Shown piece by piece: positions 57,219 to 64,000 of a stretch of 64,000 bases of DNA. The position numbers were made by a program, and so were the translations under genes. The notes beneath the pieces were generated by a model. The model ran no database searches, was not told the DNA's origin, and worked only from the letters and a program-made list of their open reading frames with translations. The stretch's first letter is position 1. The number at the start of each line of letters is the position of its first letter. This stretch comes from Phaeovulum sp. (lineage in GTDB: Bacteria; Pseudomonadota; Alphaproteobacteria; Rhodobacterales; Rhodobacteraceae), in the NCBI RefSeq assembly GCF_030684035.1, contig NZ_JAUXPI010000062.1, forward strand, positions 25,499 through 89,498, written 5' to 3'.

Positions 57219-57434
57219 TCAGGGTTTGCGCAATTCTGCGAGGATGTGCAGCCGGATTGCCGAGGCAAGCCCGGTGCTAGTGTCGCGTGCCGCATCAATT
57301 TCAGCGGCGAGCGCGTTGATACCTTTGCCGGATTTCGTAGCGATCTCACGAAAGGCAGCCCAGAATTCGGGTTCGAGCGAAACACTGGTTCGGTGCCCCG
57401 CGAGGGTGAGCGAGTGCTTTTCGGGGCGGCTCAT
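57219..57434 (-). CDS. Ribbon-helix-helix domain protein
   Basis: A 71-residue protein with the RHH_4 pattern: MSRPEKHSLTLAGHRTSVSLE (strand), then FWAAFREIATKSGKGINALA and a second helix ending HILAELRKP. It would bind DNA as a dimer. It is the last gene of the sspB-fumC-DUF4169-RHH block conserved in Rhodobacteraceae (recalled, not checked) and overlaps the DUF4169 gene by ATGA. Confidence 0.88.
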   Translation of the reverse strand: MSRPEKHSLTLAGHRTSVSLEPEFWAAFREIATKSGKGINALAAEIDAARDTSTGLASAIRLHILAELRKP

Positions 57435-57607
57435 GGGTCGCGCCGATGCCCATCGAGCGCGGCCTTGGCGCGGGCCGCCTCGGCCTTCGCAAGCCGCACC
57501 TCGGCCTTCGTCCGGCCAAATTTCACAGCGTTGCTCTCGCCCCGCGCGGCGTTCTTTGCGCGCGCAAAGCGCTTTTTCGCGGTCCGAAGGTTCACCACCT
57601 CGGCCAT
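57431..57607 (-). CDS. DUF4169 family protein
   Basis: A 58-residue basic, helical protein: MAEVVNLRTAKKRFARAKNA followed by AARGESNAVKFGRTKAEVRL and an Ala/Lys-rich end. This is the DUF4169 pattern; function unknown. It is encoded between fumC and the ribbon-helix-helix gene. The start at 57607 follows directly after the fumC stop region. Confidence 0.88.
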   Translation of the reverse strand: MAEVVNLRTAKKRFARAKNAARGESNAVKFGRTKAEVRLAKAEAARAKAALDGHRRDP

Positions 57608-57608
57608 T

Positions 57609-59003
57609 TCAGTCCTCGGGGCCGACCATCTGTTCGGGGCGCACGATGCGGTCGAACGTGTCGCCATCGACATAGCCAAGTGCAATCGCCTCTTCGCGCA
57701 AAGTGGTGCCGTTCTTGTGGGCGGTCTTGGCGACCTTGGTGGCGGCGTCGTAGCCAATGGTCGGTGCCAGAGCCGTGACCAGCATCAGCGATTCCCTCAT
57801 CAGCTTTTCGATCCGCACGGTGTTGGCCTTGGTGCCCACAACCATGTTGTCGGTGAAAGACCCCGCCGCATCGCCCAGAAGCTGCATCGACTGGAGCACA
57901 TTGTAGGCCATCATCGGGTTATAGACGTTCAGCTCGAAATGGCCTTGCGATCCGGCGAAACCTACCGCCGCATCATTGCCCATGACATGCGCGCAGACCA
58001 TGGTCAGCGCCTCGGCCTGCGTCGGGTTGACCTTGCCCGGCATGATCGACGATCCCGGCTCGTTTTCCGGCAGGATCAACTCGCCAAGCCCCGAGCGCGG
58101 GCCCGAACCCAAGAGCCGCAGGTCGTTGGCGATCTTGAACAGGCTTGCAGCGACGGTTTTCAACGCGCCCGAGAACATCACCATGGCGTCATGCGCTGCC
58201 AGCGCCTCGAACTTGTTGGGGGCGGTGACGAAGGGCAAGTCGGTGATTTCGGCGATCTTCGCGGCAATCGCCAGATCCCATCCCTTCTTGGTGTTGAGCC
58301 CGGTGCCGACCGCGGTTCCACCCTGCGCAAGCTCGTAGATCTCGGGCAGGATCTTTTTCACCCGCATGATCCCCTGCGCCACCTGATGCGCATAGCCCGA
58401 AAACTCCTGACCAAGCGTGAGCGGAGTCGCGTCCTGCGTGTGGGTTCTACCGATCTTGATGATGTCCTTGAACTCGACCGATTTTGCGGCGAGTGCGGCG
58501 TGCAGCTTTTCGAGGCCGGGCAGCAGCACGTCGCGCGCCATCATGCCGATTGCCACATGCATCGCGGTAGGGAAGGTGTCGTTCGACGATTGCCCCATGT
58601 TCACGTGGTCATTCGGGTGCACCGGCTTCTTGGAACCCCGCACCCCGTCCAGCATCTCGATGGCGCGGTTCGAGATCACCTCGTTGGCGTTCATGTTCGA
58701 CTGCGTGCCCGAGCCGGTTTGCCAGACCACCAGCGGAAAGTTGTCATCAAACTTGCCGGCCATCACCTCGGAAGCCGCTGCCGAAATTGCCATGCCGAGT
58801 TTCGCATCGATCGCACCTGTGGCCATATTGACCTCGGCGCAGGCCTTCTTGATCACCCCGAGCGCGCGCACGATTGCTATGGGCTGCCGTTCCCACCCGA
58901 TCGGAAAGTTCTGGATCGAGCGCTGCGTTTGCGCCCCCCAGTATTTGTCGGCGGGCACTTGGAGCGGGCCGAAGCTGTCGGTTTCGGTGCGGGTAGCAGA
59001 CAT
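57609..59003 (-). CDS. fumC: Fumarate hydratase, class II
   Basis: A 464-residue homotetrameric fumarase of the TCA cycle (fumarate to L-malate). It opens with [24 protein letters not shown], has the [12 protein letters not shown] and [16 protein letters not shown] segments, and the superfamily signature [13 protein letters not shown] with the catalytic Ser loop. GGAGGCGC precedes the ATG. It is an oxygen-stable iron-free fumarase. Confidence 0.97.
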   Translation of the reverse strand: MSATRTETDSFGPLQVPADKYWGAQTQRSIQNFPIGWERQPIAIVRALGVIKKACAEVNMATGAIDAKLGMAISAAASEVMAGKFDDNFPLVVWQTGSGTQSNMNANEVISNRAIEMLDGVRGSKKPVHPNDHVNMGQSSNDTFPTAMHVAIGMMARDVLLPGLEKLHAALAAKSVEFKDIIKIGRTHTQDATPLTLGQEFSGYAHQVAQGIMRVKKILPEIYELAQGGTAVGTGLNTKKGWDLAIAAKIAEITDLPFVTAPNKFEALAAHDAMVMFSGALKTVAASLFKIANDLRLLGSGPRSGLGELILPENEPGSSIMPGKVNPTQAEALTMVCAHVMGNDAAVGFAGSQGHFELNVYNPMMAYNVLQSMQLLGDAAGSFTDNMVVGTKANTVRIEKLMRESLMLVTALAPTIGYDAATKVAKTAHKNGTTLREEAIALGYVDGDTFDRIVRPEQMVGPED

Positions 59004-59083
59004 ATGCGCCTCCTGAATGCGGTCAGGGGTTCATACGGCGGCGGTGGGGCGTTGTAAATCAGTATGCGGCGGTATACCGGGCG

Positions 59084-59533
59084 CTACTTGCGCCATTTAT
59101 CAAGCGAGACCACCTCGGCATTGCCGCGCGAGGCACCGGCCTCGTCTGCCTCGTCGTCTTCCTCTTCGCCGTCATCGCTCTCTTGCGTTTCGAAACGCAG
59201 GCCGAACTCTACCGAGGGGTCAACAAAGGTGCGCACCGCGTCGAAGGGAATGTAGAGCGGCTCCGGGTTGTCGCCGAAGTTGAGCGTGATCGCAAAGCCC
59301 TCAGGCTCCACCACCAGATTTTCAAACCAGTGCTGGATCACGATGGTCATTTCCGCCGGGTAGCGGGCGCGCAGCCAGTTTGCCAGCTTCGCATCCGGGT
59401 GGCGGGTATCGAATGTGATGAAAAAGTGGTGTTCGCCCGGCAGGCCCTGCGCCCCGACATCTTCCAGCACTTCCTGAATGAGCCCGCGCATCGCCCGGTG
59501 CATCAGGTTGCCGTAATCGATGCTGCGCGTCAT
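59084..59533 (-). CDS. sspB: SspB family ClpXP adaptor protein
   Basis: A 149-residue SspB-like adaptor that delivers ssrA-tagged proteins to ClpXP. The structured part contains YGNLMHRAMRGLIQEVL, HHFFITFDTRHPDAKLANWL, EMTIVIQHWFENLVV and IPFDAVRTFVDPSVEFGLRF. An acidic linker (DDGEEEDDEADEAG) precedes a short end, VVSLDKWRK, the ClpX-tethering peptide. The ssrA gene is in the same window (about 3 kb away). The ATG at 59533 is used since upstream frame residues are not conserved-looking. Confidence 0.93.
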   Translation of the reverse strand: MTRSIDYGNLMHRAMRGLIQEVLEDVGAQGLPGEHHFFITFDTRHPDAKLANWLRARYPAEMTIVIQHWFENLVVEPEGFAITLNFGDNPEPLYIPFDAVRTFVDPSVEFGLRFETQESDDGEEEDDEADEAGASRGNAEVVSLDKWRK

Positions 59534-59597
59534 GGGGGCCTCTGGGTCTGTCTCGGGTTTGCCGCAGCATAAGGGATTCGCTTGCGATTGGAAGGGC

Positions 59598-60851
59598 TCA
59601 GGCGGCGAGAACTGCACCCGCGATGGCCGACAGCGCAAGCACCAGTGTCATGGGCCAACGCAACCGCAACAACATCACCGCCGCCGCAACGCCAAGCGCC
59701 AGCGCGCGCAAATCGAGGCTCGCAAAGTCGGGCATCGGCAGCCGCAGCGGCCCGGCCACAAATGGCGCGGTCGGCCCGAACAACACGGCGAGCGCGAACC
59801 AGAGCGCGAGGTTGGCCACCACGCCCACCACCGCCGCCGTGATGCCCCGCAGTGCCGCCCCCAGCCGTGGGCGCGCGGCGATGCGGTCGATGGCGGGCGC
59901 GAAGGTGAAAATCCACACAAAACAGGGCACGAACGTAACCCAAAGCGTCAGCGCAGCCGCTGCCACACCAAGTGCCGCGCCCCCCGCCCCGTGGCCCGCC
60001 AGAAAGCCCACGAATTCGGTGACCAGTATCAGCGGTCCCGGGGTTGTCTCGGCCATCCCCAATGCGTCAATCATCTGCCCGGTGGTGACCCAGCCATACT
60101 GCTGCACCACGGTCTGGGTCATGTACCCCAGCACCGCATAAGCGCCGCCAAAGGTAACCACCGCGAGCTTCGAGAAATAGAGGCCAATTTCGACCAGCAG
60201 TGTTTGCCCGGCAAGCGCCAGCACCGCCAGCGGCGCGAACCAGATCGCCAGGCCCGTACCAAGGATGCCGAGCGTTTTGGCCCCGCCTTGGCGGCGGCGG
60301 CTGGTTTCGGGAACAGGGGTGTGGGCGTGACCACCCATCGCCGCCCCGATCAGCGCCGCAATCACGATGATCGCCGGGAAGGGCACCGCAAAGGCGAAAA
60401 TTGCCACCAAAGCGGCAAGGGCCAGCGCGCGGTCGGTGCTTGCCCGTAACGCGCGCCGCGACATCCGCAGCAGGGCTTCGATCACGATCACCGCGACGCA
60501 GGCTTTAACGCCGAAAAACAACCCGGCAACCAGCGGCACGCTGCCAAAGGCCACATAGGCCGCCGCCAGCGCGAGGATGAGCGCGGCACCGGGAAGCACG
60601 AACAGCCCGCCCGCAATCAACCCACCGGTCCTGCCGCGCTGTTGCCAGCCCGCGTAGGTTGCCAGTTGCATTGCCTCGGGCCCCGGCAACAACATGCAAA
60701 ACGACAGCGCGCGCAGAAATTCGGCTTCGCTCAACCAGCGCTTCTCATCGACCAGCACGCGGTGCATCACCGCGATCTGCGCCGCCGGGCCGCCAAAGGA
60801 GTTGACGCCGATCTTGCCGAAAGTCGCGAATAGCTCCGGCAGCGCCGTCAT
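59598..60851 (-). CDS. chrA: Chromate transporter ChrA
   Basis: A 417-residue inner-membrane chromate efflux protein of the two-domain CHR family. Each half has the family motif: FGKIGVNSFGGPAAQIAVM with the CMLLPGPEAMQLA element, and FSKLAVVTFGGAYAVLGYM with AETTPGPLILVTEFVGF. The ATG at 60851 (MTALPELFATFG) overlaps the chrB stop (ATGA); a seven-codon longer frame is not preferred. Confidence 0.93.
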   Translation of the reverse strand: MTALPELFATFGKIGVNSFGGPAAQIAVMHRVLVDEKRWLSEAEFLRALSFCMLLPGPEAMQLATYAGWQQRGRTGGLIAGGLFVLPGAALILALAAAYVAFGSVPLVAGLFFGVKACVAVIVIEALLRMSRRALRASTDRALALAALVAIFAFAVPFPAIIVIAALIGAAMGGHAHTPVPETSRRRQGGAKTLGILGTGLAIWFAPLAVLALAGQTLLVEIGLYFSKLAVVTFGGAYAVLGYMTQTVVQQYGWVTTGQMIDALGMAETTPGPLILVTEFVGFLAGHGAGGAALGVAAAALTLWVTFVPCFVWIFTFAPAIDRIAARPRLGAALRGITAAVVGVVANLALWFALAVLFGPTAPFVAGPLRLPMPDFASLDLRALALGVAAAVMLLRLRWPMTLVLALSAIAGAVLAA

Positions 60852-61663
60852 GCGGAACGCCCGGCCGGCCAATCGTGCCCCTCGTCAAAACCATCGCGCG
60901 CCCAACGGTAAAGCGCGTCGTAGAGCGCGATTCCGGCCTGCAGCTGCGCGGTGTCGTCGCGGTATTGGCGTGACAGCCCGACGGAGATGGCCAACAGCCC
61001 CGCCGCCGCGGGGTGCAGATCGTGCCGATCGGTATCGGCCCCGCGAATGACCAGCGCCAACCGGGCCAACGCGGGCGAAGACAGGGCAAACTCGGCCAGC
61101 ATCGTGTCGAACGTGCAGGTCTCGCCGCGGTGGCTGAAATGCACGCCCTCGACGTCGAAGGGGGTGGCACCAAAACGCTTGGCCACGCCAACCACCTCGG
61201 CGGGCGCTACGAACAGGAATCGCGCGCCGGGGTCGATGAAGCGACGGATCAGCCAGGGGCAGGCGATGCGATCGATCTTTGGCCGGTGTCGGGTCACCCA
61301 GAGCGTCGCGCCGCCGATCGGCGCGGGGATTACTGCGGCAGGTACGCGCAGCGATCCGGGGGTATCGCGCCACGCAAACATCCCGCCCGACAGGTAGTGC
61401 GCCGAAATCCCTTCGGCGCGCAACCAGGCGACCAGCCCCTGACTGAGCTTGCGCCCTTGTTGGCAACTGGCGACGACAGGCTGCCCGCCCAGCCGGGCAA
61501 CAAGTGCCTGTGGTTCTGAGTGCGGGTGGCGAAACGCGCCGGGGATCAGGAACGGGTCGGCCGCAAAATCGGCGTCGGTCGATACATCGACAATGGCCGG
61601 GCAATTGGGGGTTCCGATCAACCGGTCAAGCTGCGCAACGGTCATTTCGTCGGGGGCAGGCAT
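60848..61663 (-). CDS. chrB: Chromate resistance protein ChrB with N-terminal rhodanese domain
   Basis: A 271-residue two-domain protein. Residues 10-105 form a rhodanese domain, with the potential active-site Cys67 in VVASCQQGRKLSQG. Residues 120-265 are the ChrB C-terminal domain: LWVTRHRPKIDRIACPWLIRRFID, FVAPAEVVGVAKRFGATPFD and FDTMLAEF are typical. ChrB proteins regulate or assist chromate resistance. It precedes and overlaps chrA. Confidence 0.9.
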   Translation of the reverse strand: MPAPDEMTVAQLDRLIGTPNCPAIVDVSTDADFAADPFLIPGAFRHPHSEPQALVARLGGQPVVASCQQGRKLSQGLVAWLRAEGISAHYLSGGMFAWRDTPGSLRVPAAVIPAPIGGATLWVTRHRPKIDRIACPWLIRRFIDPGARFLFVAPAEVVGVAKRFGATPFDVEGVHFSHRGETCTFDTMLAEFALSSPALARLALVIRGADTDRHDLHPAAAGLLAISVGLSRQYRDDTAQLQAGIALYDALYRWARDGFDEGHDWPAGRSA

Positions 61664-61788
61664 GGCTGCATCCTTTCTGAGTACATTTCAGTGGATGCGA
61701 CGCTTGGGCCTTGGCCTCACGGGGTGCTGTCGCCTACCCCATGCGCCAGCGATAGCAAGACCCGGTCCGCAGGTCAAGGCAGCCGCAT

Positions 61789-62442
61789 TCAGCCCATCGG
61801 CTTTTCAAGCTCGCGCAGCAGTTTGGCGCGGATCGCGCGGGGGTAATCGCGCAGGCCGCGCGCGGTCATCACGAACCCGCCGCGGCTAATGACCCAACGC
61901 TGGTAAAAGGCGGTGATCGGAGCCGAGGCACCAAAATCCTCGATCGCGATGGCGTTGATCTCGATGCCCTGGGCGATGGCGTAGGCGCGGGCGGCGGTGA
62001 CGGTGAACCCCGCGTTTTCGGGACCGTCGCCGGAGATGTCGATCACCCGGCGCTGGCAATCGGGCACCTCGGAAAATTGCGCGGTCGCAAAGGCCAGTGC
62101 GCCGCCCACCGCGGTATCAGAAGCGGCGAAGATGCGCGGCAGCGTTCTGGTTTCGGCGGCAAAACGCGCGATTTCGCCCGTGTCGAACATCCGTCGCCAC
62201 GGCAGAACCATTGCCTGCTGGTCAACTCCAGACCATTGCATGACCGAAACCGCCACCTGACCCGCCAACAGCGCCTCGCGCACACGCGGATCGGCCAGCG
62301 CATCGGCAAGGCCCTGCACCTGTAGCGCATATTCAGCACTGTCGATCGAGCCGGAGATGTCGATCGCCAGCAGCAACGCCGTATCACAGCCGCGCGCCGG
62401 GGCGGCCAGAAACGTCAGGGCGATGGCGAGGGCGCGCAGCAT
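61789..62442 (-). CDS. DUF1194 family von Willebrand factor A-like protein, exported
   Basis: A 217-residue protein with a signal peptide (MLRALAIALTFLAAPARG) and a VWA-type fold. The metal-ion site motif is AIDISGSIDSAEY (DxSxS); VIDISGDGPENAG provides the later acidic loop and NAIAIEDFG another. It is the DUF1194 type found in alphaproteobacteria. It probably mediates protein contacts in the periplasm. A start 12 codons upstream is possible but does not fit a signal peptide. Confidence 0.85.
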   Translation of the reverse strand: MLRALAIALTFLAAPARGCDTALLLAIDISGSIDSAEYALQVQGLADALADPRVREALLAGQVAVSVMQWSGVDQQAMVLPWRRMFDTGEIARFAAETRTLPRIFAASDTAVGGALAFATAQFSEVPDCQRRVIDISGDGPENAGFTVTAARAYAIAQGIEINAIAIEDFGASAPITAFYQRWVISRGGFVMTARGLRDYPRAIRAKLLRELEKPMG

Positions 62443-62557
62443 GACCCCAAGCCTGCGCCGCAGGTCTGGTTCGGGCAAATGAAATTGCAGCGAGGGGAAG
62501 GGGAAGGTGCAGGCTTCTGTTGCCAGGTGCCTGCGGACCCCGCCTTACGCTGCTAGG

Positions 62558-62825
62558 CGCAAGGGCTTAGTTTCGGCGACCCGAACTGCTTACGCAGCCA
62601 GAGCCATTGCCGGAGCACGGTTGTCATTGGCAACTGTACTTTTGCACCGATAACGGTGGTAGCTCACCGAGACAAAGCATAACCCCTTTAGACGTTCGTC
62701 GATCCTGTTTCGGCCCCCTCCGCCCCCAATGAGGGAGTATCTGGTGGAGCCGCCGGGTACCGCCCCCGGGTCCGATCCGCGTATTACGAGCGCGTTTATG
62801 TCCATAGTCCGGGTTGCCCCGGACC
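62558..62825 (-). ncRNA. ssrA: tmRNA (ssrA), circularly permuted two-piece type
   Basis: The gene is permuted as in alphaproteobacteria. On the minus strand the acceptor piece comes first and ends GGCTCCACCA (3' end at 62742); after a spacer of about 24 bases the mRNA-like piece begins GGGGCCG (62717), which pairs with CGGCTCC of the acceptor. The tag frame at 62631-62590 encodes ANDNRAPAMALAA and a TAA stop. The T-arm is CCGGG-GGCGGTA-CCCGG, without the usual TTC loop. It rescues stalled ribosomes and marks the product for ClpXP. Outer ends are approximate. Confidence 0.9.
62590..62631 (-). other. tmRNA proteolysis-tag reading frame
   Basis: Fourteen codons beginning GCC and ending TAA encode ANDNRAPAMALAA. 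The ANDN start and ALAA end are typical of alphaproteobacterial tags recognised by SspB (AND...) and ClpX (LAA). Confidence 0.92.
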
Positions 62826-62830
62826 TGCCC

Positions 62831-62859
62831 AATATAGGGGCGGGCGGGCGGCCACGCAA
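62831..62859 (-). promoter_or_regulatory. Sigma-70-type promoter of ssrA
   Basis: On the minus strand TTGCGT (62859-62854), a 17-base spacer and TATATT (62836-62831) form a good -35/-10 pair. A start near 62824 would give the acceptor-piece precursor. Confidence 0.7.
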
Positions 62860-62956
62860 GCATGCTTGGCGGCGCGAATTTCTCTTTCCCAAAAGCCGGG
62901 TTGCGGCGTAGCATCGCGCCGGTCACGCGGAAGCGCATTGATGGAGGAGATTTGAC

Positions 62957-63973
62957 ATGTTCGCCCGCATCACTTTAACAACACACCGAATTCCGGCCAT
63001 GCTCGCTGGGGCGCTGGTGCTGATCCTCGGGGTGTTCGCCTCGGCGCAAATGGCAGCGGCGCAGGCCCTGCCAGAATGCAATTACAGTTATCCGTCGGGG
63101 CAGACGGAGTATAGCTGCTTTTGCCCGCCGGGCCGCGGCGACGGTTCGATCTGGGGCACCGGGCTTTATACTTCCGACAGCGACCTGTGCACCGCCGCAA
63201 AACACGCGGGCATGATCGGCAAGGCTGGCGGCAATATTCGTGCTGTCGTACAGCCCGGGCAGGCAAACTACCCATCGACCGCACAGAACGGCATTACCTC
63301 GAGCGAGTGGGGATCGTATTCGGAAAGCATCGAATTCTATCTGCCGGGGCAGGCGGTCATCGCGCGGCTGCCGGGATGCGACTACTATTTCCCGTCGGAC
63401 AAGGTCGAATACGCCTGCTCCTGCGCGCCGGGCGATTTCGACGGCGCGGTCTGGGGCAGCGGCACCTATACCTCCGACAGTGATCTTTGCACCGCGGCGC
63501 GCCATGCCGGGGTGATCGGGGCGGGCGGCGGCGATATCTTTGCCGTGGCGCGTCCGGGGCTGGAAAAATACCCGTCCACCACCCAGAATGGCATCACCTC
63601 GAGCGACTGGGGTTCCTATTCCTCGTCGATCGAGTTCGTGGTGAACCTGGCCGTCGAACCGGTTCCGGTGCCGCTTGCTTCAGGTCCGGTCTGCGGCAAG
63701 TTTCCGGTGGGTGCCACCACGCATGATTGTGTCTGTGCCGCCACCGGTGCGGCAGCGGTCGGGCCGGTCTGGGGTTCAAACCCCTATGTCACCGACAGCG
63801 ACATCTGCGAGGCGGCGCGCCACGCGGGCGTGATTGGTGCCGCGGGTGGTGCGGTGCGGCTTTTCGGGCTGCCGGGGCTTGCCGCCTATGCGGGCAGCGC
63901 ACGCAATGGCGTGACCAGCTACGACTGGGCGGCCTATGGGGCCTCTTTCAGCTTCGACGGCAATCTGCGCTGA
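62957..63973 (+). CDS. Secreted protein with three tandem LCCL domains
   Basis: A 338-residue exported protein. The signal peptide ends near AAAQ (residue 36). Three repeats follow, at about 41-127, 141-227 and 246-334, each with WGSGxYTSDSDLCTAARHAG (at 66, 166 and 272), the GVI-GxxGG strand and NGITSSxWGSY. Four cysteines recur per repeat, as expected of LCCL domains, which form disulfide-linked folds and bind lipids or carbohydrates. Repeats 1 and 2 are most alike, repeat 3 more diverged. GGAGGAG precedes the ATG. A cell-surface role is inferred. Confidence 0.9.
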   Translation: MFARITLTTHRIPAMLAGALVLILGVFASAQMAAAQALPECNYSYPSGQTEYSCFCPPGRGDGSIWGTGLYTSDSDLCTAAKHAGMIGKAGGNIRAVVQPGQANYPSTAQNGITSSEWGSYSESIEFYLPGQAVIARLPGCDYYFPSDKVEYACSCAPGDFDGAVWGSGTYTSDSDLCTAARHAGVIGAGGGDIFAVARPGLEKYPSTTQNGITSSDWGSYSSSIEFVVNLAVEPVPVPLASGPVCGKFPVGATTHDCVCAATGAAAVGPVWGSNPYVTDSDICEAARHAGVIGAAGGAVRLFGLPGLAAYAGSARNGVTSYDWAAYGASFSFDGNLR

Positions 63974-64000
63974 GCGCGCAGGCGGGGAGGGGCCTCTGCC

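Overview
The window reads as a chromosomal segment of a GC-rich alphaproteobacterium of the Rhodobacteraceae (Rhodobacterales) type. The evidence is the gene content (ChpT phosphotransferase next to a DUF3553 gene, OlsB/OlsA ornithine-lipid pair, SspB-FumC-DUF4169-ribbon-helix-helix block, DUF1289-RuvX-CcmI block, DUF6455 pair, heterotetrameric sarcosine oxidase), a circularly permuted two-piece tmRNA, and short GC-rich intergenic repeats of the kind common in this family. No prophage, CRISPR array or replication origin was seen. One clear mobile element is present.

Layout. 1-5.4 kb (minus): a three-subunit 2-oxoacid:ferredoxin oxidoreductase (gamma-alpha-beta, beta cut by the edge), tRNA-Arg(CCG), then the coupled operon ccmI-ruvX-DUF1289. 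5.6-11.1 kb (plus): sarcosine oxidase operon soxB-(52-aa membrane protein)-soxD-soxA-soxG. 11.2-18.7 kb: a YidE/YbjL-type transporter, a DAO-family oxidase, an AhpD-like protein, two paralogous secreted EF-hand proteins each closed by a strong terminator, and a minus-strand dimethylglycine-dehydrogenase-like flavoprotein that pairs functionally with the sarcosine oxidase. 18.8-27.8 kb: a lipoprotein with a HELVH motif, glyoxylate/hydroxypyruvate reductase, SH3 protein, cation efflux protein, and a nucleotide block (ThiF/MoeB-like protein, dUTPase, phosphoribosyltransferase, nucleoside hydrolase; divergent adenine deaminase). A tiny membrane-protein gene with its own strong ribosome-binding site lies antisense inside the nucleoside hydrolase.

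27.8-42.6 kb (minus): two ABC-importer operons, a spermidine/putrescine-type system with two downstream hydrolases and an oligopeptide-type system. They are separated by a 2.64-kb insertion element (34470-37109) with perfect 19-bp inverted repeats, an 8-bp target duplication, an IS1-like DDE transposase, three cargo genes and a tRNA-like gene. 42.9-51.6 kb: an MMPL/RND exporter with a periplasmic partner, DgkA, a DUF6455 pair behind an FNR-type box, a histone-deacetylase-like amidohydrolase, a six-member tandem array of near-identical signal-peptide/one-helix proteins (one fused to an S74-type chaperone domain), and an HU-like protein with a histone-H1-like tail.

51.6-64 kb: tRNA-Val pair, polysaccharide deacetylase, tandem tRNA-Asp, proA, chpT/DUF3553 with overlapping divergent start codons, olsBA, the fumC/sspB block, chromate genes chrA-chrB, a VWA (DUF1194) protein, the permuted ssrA gene, and a secreted protein with three LCCL domains.

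The best candidates for undescribed biology are the GGYVAPVVE array (48.4-50.9 kb), the gene nested in the nucleoside hydrolase (25.0 kb), and the cargo-bearing insertion element with its unusual tRNA (34.5-37.1 kb). All functions are inferred from sequence recognition; no searches were run.
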